From: Siniperca chuatsi | Lineage: Eukaryota; Chordata; Actinopteri; Centrarchiformes; Sinipercidae | Reading direction: 5' to 3' | Length of the DNA stretch: 64,000 bases | Assembly (NCBI RefSeq): GCF_020085105.1 | Contig: NC_058045.1 | Span: 20,721,333 to 20,785,332, forward strand | Shown: positions 60,675 through 64,000 of the stretch, piece by piece | Layout of the letters: each line of letters opens with the position of its first letter | Numbering within the stretch: the stretch's first letter is position 1 | Program-made: the position numbers and the translations under genes | Notes under the pieces: model-generated | The model's database searches: none | What the model was told of the DNA's origin: nothing | What the model saw: the letters and a program-made list of their open reading frames with translations, nothing else

Positions 60675-61070
60675 ATAAGCGGCTTTGTGAGGCTGTGCTT
60701 GGATGCAGCGATGCTTTAAGCTAAACGTCAGCAACATGCTCACAAAGACAATGCTAACATGCCAATGTTTACCAGGTAATATATTTAGCACTAAACACAA
60801 AGTACAGTTGAAGCTGACGGGAATGTCATTATTGCCATTGCAGGTATTTCATCATAATCCAAACTATTGGACAAAGTGAAATGTTGACCTGATGATGGTG
60901 CTATGTAGATGAAATGATGATCAGGTGATCACCAAAATCATAATTCATCCACTGGGGACTGTGAATGTCTGTACAAAATGTCAGTGTCATGTTATTCATT
61001 CAATAGTTGTGGAGACATTTCAGTTAGGACCAAAGTGGTGGACCGACCAACAGACAGTCGTTGACATCCA
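60675..61070. repeat. Dispersed teleost repeat
   Basis: The ordered phrases ATGCTCACAAAGACAATGCT, AGCACTAAACACAAAGTACA, TTGACCTGATGATGGTGCTA, AATAGTTGTGGAGACATTTC and GGACCAAAGTGGTGGACCGA recur throughout percomorph genomes. This is a decayed copy without coding capacity. The element class is unknown to me. Confidence 0.6.
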
Positions 61071-61310
61071 TAGAGGCATGGCGCAGGCATGGCGAAAAAT
61101 ACAAAAGATAAAAATGTTATTGTTGTTTTGGCATGTGCAAGTAAGTTTATGCAACAAAACAAGCTAACAAGGTGAGCAAGGCATTCATCATTTTATAGTC
61201 ACTTAAATTTTTATTAGCACGCTACTCTGGTGTGCTGCTCTTGTGTCAGTCTGCTGAAGCCTAAAGCAGAAGCCTGTCAAAGCTGTTCATTCAAATCAGG
61301 CAGTCAACCG

Positions 61311-61350
61311 GGGTCAGAGGTCAGCCTGAGAGGTCAGGGGTCAGGGGTCA
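61311..61350. promoter_or_regulatory. Cluster of five RGGTCA half-sites with DR1 spacing
   Basis: RGGTCA hexamers sit at 61311-61316, 61318-61323, 61331-61336, 61338-61343 and 61345-61350. Three neighbouring pairs are spaced by exactly one base (DR1), the arrangement bound by HNF4, COUP-TF and RXR/PPAR. It lies 3.6 kb upstream of the wfdc1 start. It could equally be a short GGTCAGG minisatellite. Confidence 0.4.
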
Positions 61351-63143
61351 GCTGTGATTGGTTGGTATGGTTGGTAGGCTGCTGGATTTGGAGAGGGATA
61401 AAAGTTGCACTTACGGGCTGTAACCTCTCAACACGTATGCAGTATTATAGACTTAAAATACTCATAATACACAGAATCCAATCCTAAAGGATTGCAAAGG
61501 ACAAGTCTTTATAGCACTCTGACTCAAGCAGTTTATTCAGAACTAATTTTCTCCTGTTGATGTGCTGTATATCAACAACAATAGAAGTCTACTTTGCTCT
61601 GTTTTACTGTCTCACATTTAAACAGTTCAGCGAGCATTGGCTTCATCCCAGCATTTGGTTTTAATGTGTGTCTGATAAAATATAAACCTCGAGCAGCAAG
61701 GGCAGATAAATCTCTGACTTAATGGCTGTTTTAGTCAGTGATAGGATGTGTGTTAGTCTTGTTTGTACAGTTTGAGTTTGAGCGATGTGATGAAACAGAA
61801 AGCACACACTCATACATATACAGTATGGATGCACGCAAAGAACAAGATTGTGTTTTGAATTTATTTGACTATAAAGACAGAGTAGGAGAGTATTACTGGC
61901 ACCATCCGCTCCACTTTAGTAGACTATCAACCGGATACATCAACACAGAAATGGACAGGTTTCTACACTGGCAGTGTAATCTAATAATGTACGTCTGCAT
62001 CTACACTTAACACAACTTTGTGATGTCTGACATATGATGTATTGTTGCTTCTGCATGCATGATGCCATTTCTTTTGGTACAGCAACACAATGACCTTGAT
62101 GAGTTAAAGTGGGACAGCTGTTTAAAGATGCGGGCTGGCACTGGCTGATGTAAATATCAGAGAAGATGAGGCAGATCAAGGGGGAAGAAAACAAGAAACT
62201 GGAGAACAGAAGACATGCAGATGGGTTGATAAAGGGAGAAAGAGGGTTGTGAGGAATGATTGACAACAGACAAAGAGGGGTTCATGTAGACTAAACATCT
62301 GACCTCTGTATCGTCTCTCTGCCTCTCACGTCTGAAATCTTTTTAACCCTGTATCTTAAAAATCTGAAAATCAGTGCATTTATATGACAAACTAATGCTT
62401 AAATTGCCAAAATCTTGCAAACTGAAATAAGTTGTTGAACTTGGACAAAGGAGCTGCTCAAAATAAAAACACATTGTACCTGTGGAAGAATCATCTCTGC
62501 ACATTCCTGGAGATTATTTAATGACAGTGTTTTGGAGGCTGTATCACTATCCTTTATCCTCTAACCCCTAACCAGCACAAGTCTGCACTCAGCTAGCTCT
62601 GAGTGTTTCCCCAGTATGCTTATTTTGTGTCATTCTCCGTCTCTTTCTTCACATTCCTCAGCACTTTTTTCTACTGTAGCTTTCCTACTGTTCCTGTCCG
62701 CTCTTGTGCTCCTCCTTGTGTTTTCCTCTCCTAGCTTTCTCCGAGCTGGTTTCTCCTCTTTCAGATGCCGTTATCATCCCTTTTTTTCCCTCTCTTGTCC
62801 CCCGTTTCAGTTTCTCTCCTTGCCTCTCCCTCCTCCTTCTCTTCTTTTCTCTTCTCACCTCTCCTCTTTCTTGTCTCGCTACCTAGTGATTTGAACTCAG
62901 GTAGCTGTACAGAATTCCTCAACATGACCCCTGGGAGCAAAGTCGGCTGAAAAAAAAAGAGAAGAGAAAAATGTTTCAGCTGTTTCTATAGCGACCCTGA
63001 GCCCAGGGGTTCCACTTTGAGGTCAATGTGACCGGGAGGCGCTTCAGTAACTCCTATTAGACTTCAAAGCTCTTCCTGTGTTTTCTGCTTTATTGGAGTT
63101 GATGTGTGAGAGTCCCATATCCCTGCTGCTCCCCTTAATCTCT

Positions 63144-63147
<4 letters not shown>

Positions 63148-63190
<43 letters not shown>
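63148..63190. repeat. CA microsatellite
   Basis: About 21 uninterrupted CA units. Confidence 0.97.
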
Positions 63191-63194
<4 letters not shown>

Positions 63195-63369
63195 GTGGGT
63201 TGTGGGCCAGGTGTAAACTAAAATTGTCCCACTTATCAGTTGCTAGAAGTTAAAGCACATGGGCTTGTCTCAACAGTTCTCCAACTTCTTGCATATGAAC
63301 AAACATCATAGTCAGTGTGTGTGTCACTTTCATAAGATATCTTGACTTTTAGCATGGATGTGTTATTAG

Positions 63370-64000
63370 AACTAGATACTGGAACCCAAGATGGTGCCTG
63401 TTCATTACAATGAGAATTGCTCACCTGGCGCATACGCCCAAAACATTTTCTAGCTTTCGGGTTTACTTCCACTGAATATGCGCATAAGTGTTTCTCCTGC
63501 TGGCCCCACCCGCGAGTTCCCGCTTGGCCCATAGACTTTACAGTGTGATGATGTCTCAGATTTTTAAATTGCTTTCCTCGGCTCGAGGAAAGTTATATAT
63601 AAATAAAACCTCCGTGGATCAAAAATTCATTATAGAAAGAGTCATAATTGACCTTGTTTGCAGTTCTTATTATACATCCATGACTTTTAGTCCCTTCTAT
63701 GAGTCAAACTCCAAAAATGCTAAATCCAACATTTCCCATGATTCAACTCAATGACATCTTTCATTAGACCCTCCTAGCCTTCTAAAGCCTTCAGTTTATA
63801 ATTCAGGCTTTCTGTTAAAAAGTCTTGATCCCAAGCCAAGATGATGCATGACATCCCAATGACATCATCAAGGTTCGTTTTTCAAACTTTGGAAAGCTCC
63901 CTCCAGAGCCACAGAAGACATTATACAGCTGTTTTTATAGGCTGACTAGTACTCCTCGTGACGAGTAAACTGAACTTCATTTACAAAATCGATGGAGTGA
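63370..64000. repeat. Repeat-like DNA running off the right edge
   Basis: Phrases such as GAGTTCCCGCTTGGCCCATA, GACTTTACAGTGTGATGATG and CTCGGCTCGAGGAAAG resemble a dispersed fish repeat. There is no ORF of note. The boundaries and class are unknown. Confidence 0.35.

Larger units (their letters stand above)
57935..64000. other. Region upstream of wfdc1 without a recognised gene
   Basis: It contains a dispersed repeat at about 60675-61070, an AGGTCA-type half-site cluster at 61311-61350, a CA microsatellite at 63148-63190, a pyrimidine-rich tract at about 62640-62880 and repeat-like sequence at the right edge. No exon could be supported; open frames in the pyrimidine-rich tract are low-complexity artefacts. 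Confidence 0.45.

Noticed and set aside
62616..62894. 92-codon Ser/Leu/Phe-rich open frame
   Set aside because: A low-complexity CT-rich tract that is open in more than one frame.

Overview
This window is vertebrate nuclear DNA, most likely from a ray-finned fish of the percomorph type. The genes are split by many short GT-AG introns. The intergenic DNA and introns carry teleost-style repeats: an RTE/Rex3-like LINE, an L2-type LINE tail, hAT-, Tc1- and TTAA-type MITEs, and long CA, TA and GA microsatellites. There are no operons, CRISPR arrays or prokaryotic features.

Every gene I can support reads on the minus strand. From right to left, which is the direction of transcription, they are: wfdc1 (57732 to 44928, six exons, complete, 216 aa); an unrecognised candidate gene (first exons at 41784 to 41052, with possibly related exons at 36106 to 35129); dyrk4 (22164 to 13160, 13 coding exons assembled, N-terminal exon not found); ndufa9 (9495 to 4545, 11 exons, complete, 381 aa); and a signal-anchor first exon at 1963 to 1774, probably galnt8, whose remainder lies off the left edge. 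The order dyrk4, ndufa9, galnt8 on one strand matches the DYRK4-NDUFA9-GALNT8 order on human 12p13.32. The human neighbour AKAP3 is not visible. WFDC1 is on human 16q24, so its place upstream of dyrk4 here is a fish-specific arrangement or a rearrangement.

The genes share a neighbourhood, not a pathway. NDUFA9 is a complex I subunit in mitochondria, DYRK4 a dual-specificity protein kinase, WFDC1 a secreted WAP-domain protein, and GALNT8 would be a Golgi glycosyltransferase-like protein.

Between genes, 1 to 693 is an L2-like LINE 3' end. A Tc1-type MITE lies at 9958 to 10766, a long palindrome inside a dyrk4 intron at 15133 to 15676, and a TTAA-flanked MITE at 26994 to 27500. A nearly full-length but frame-broken RTE/Rex3-like LINE with a perfect 12-bp target duplication is at 31008 to 34354. 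wfdc1 intron 1 holds two hAT-type MITEs and other repeats, and the region upstream of wfdc1 contains a cluster of nuclear-receptor-like DR1 half-sites. I found no convincing new biological system. The most interesting items are the unrecognised exons, the nested MITE and the DR1 cluster.
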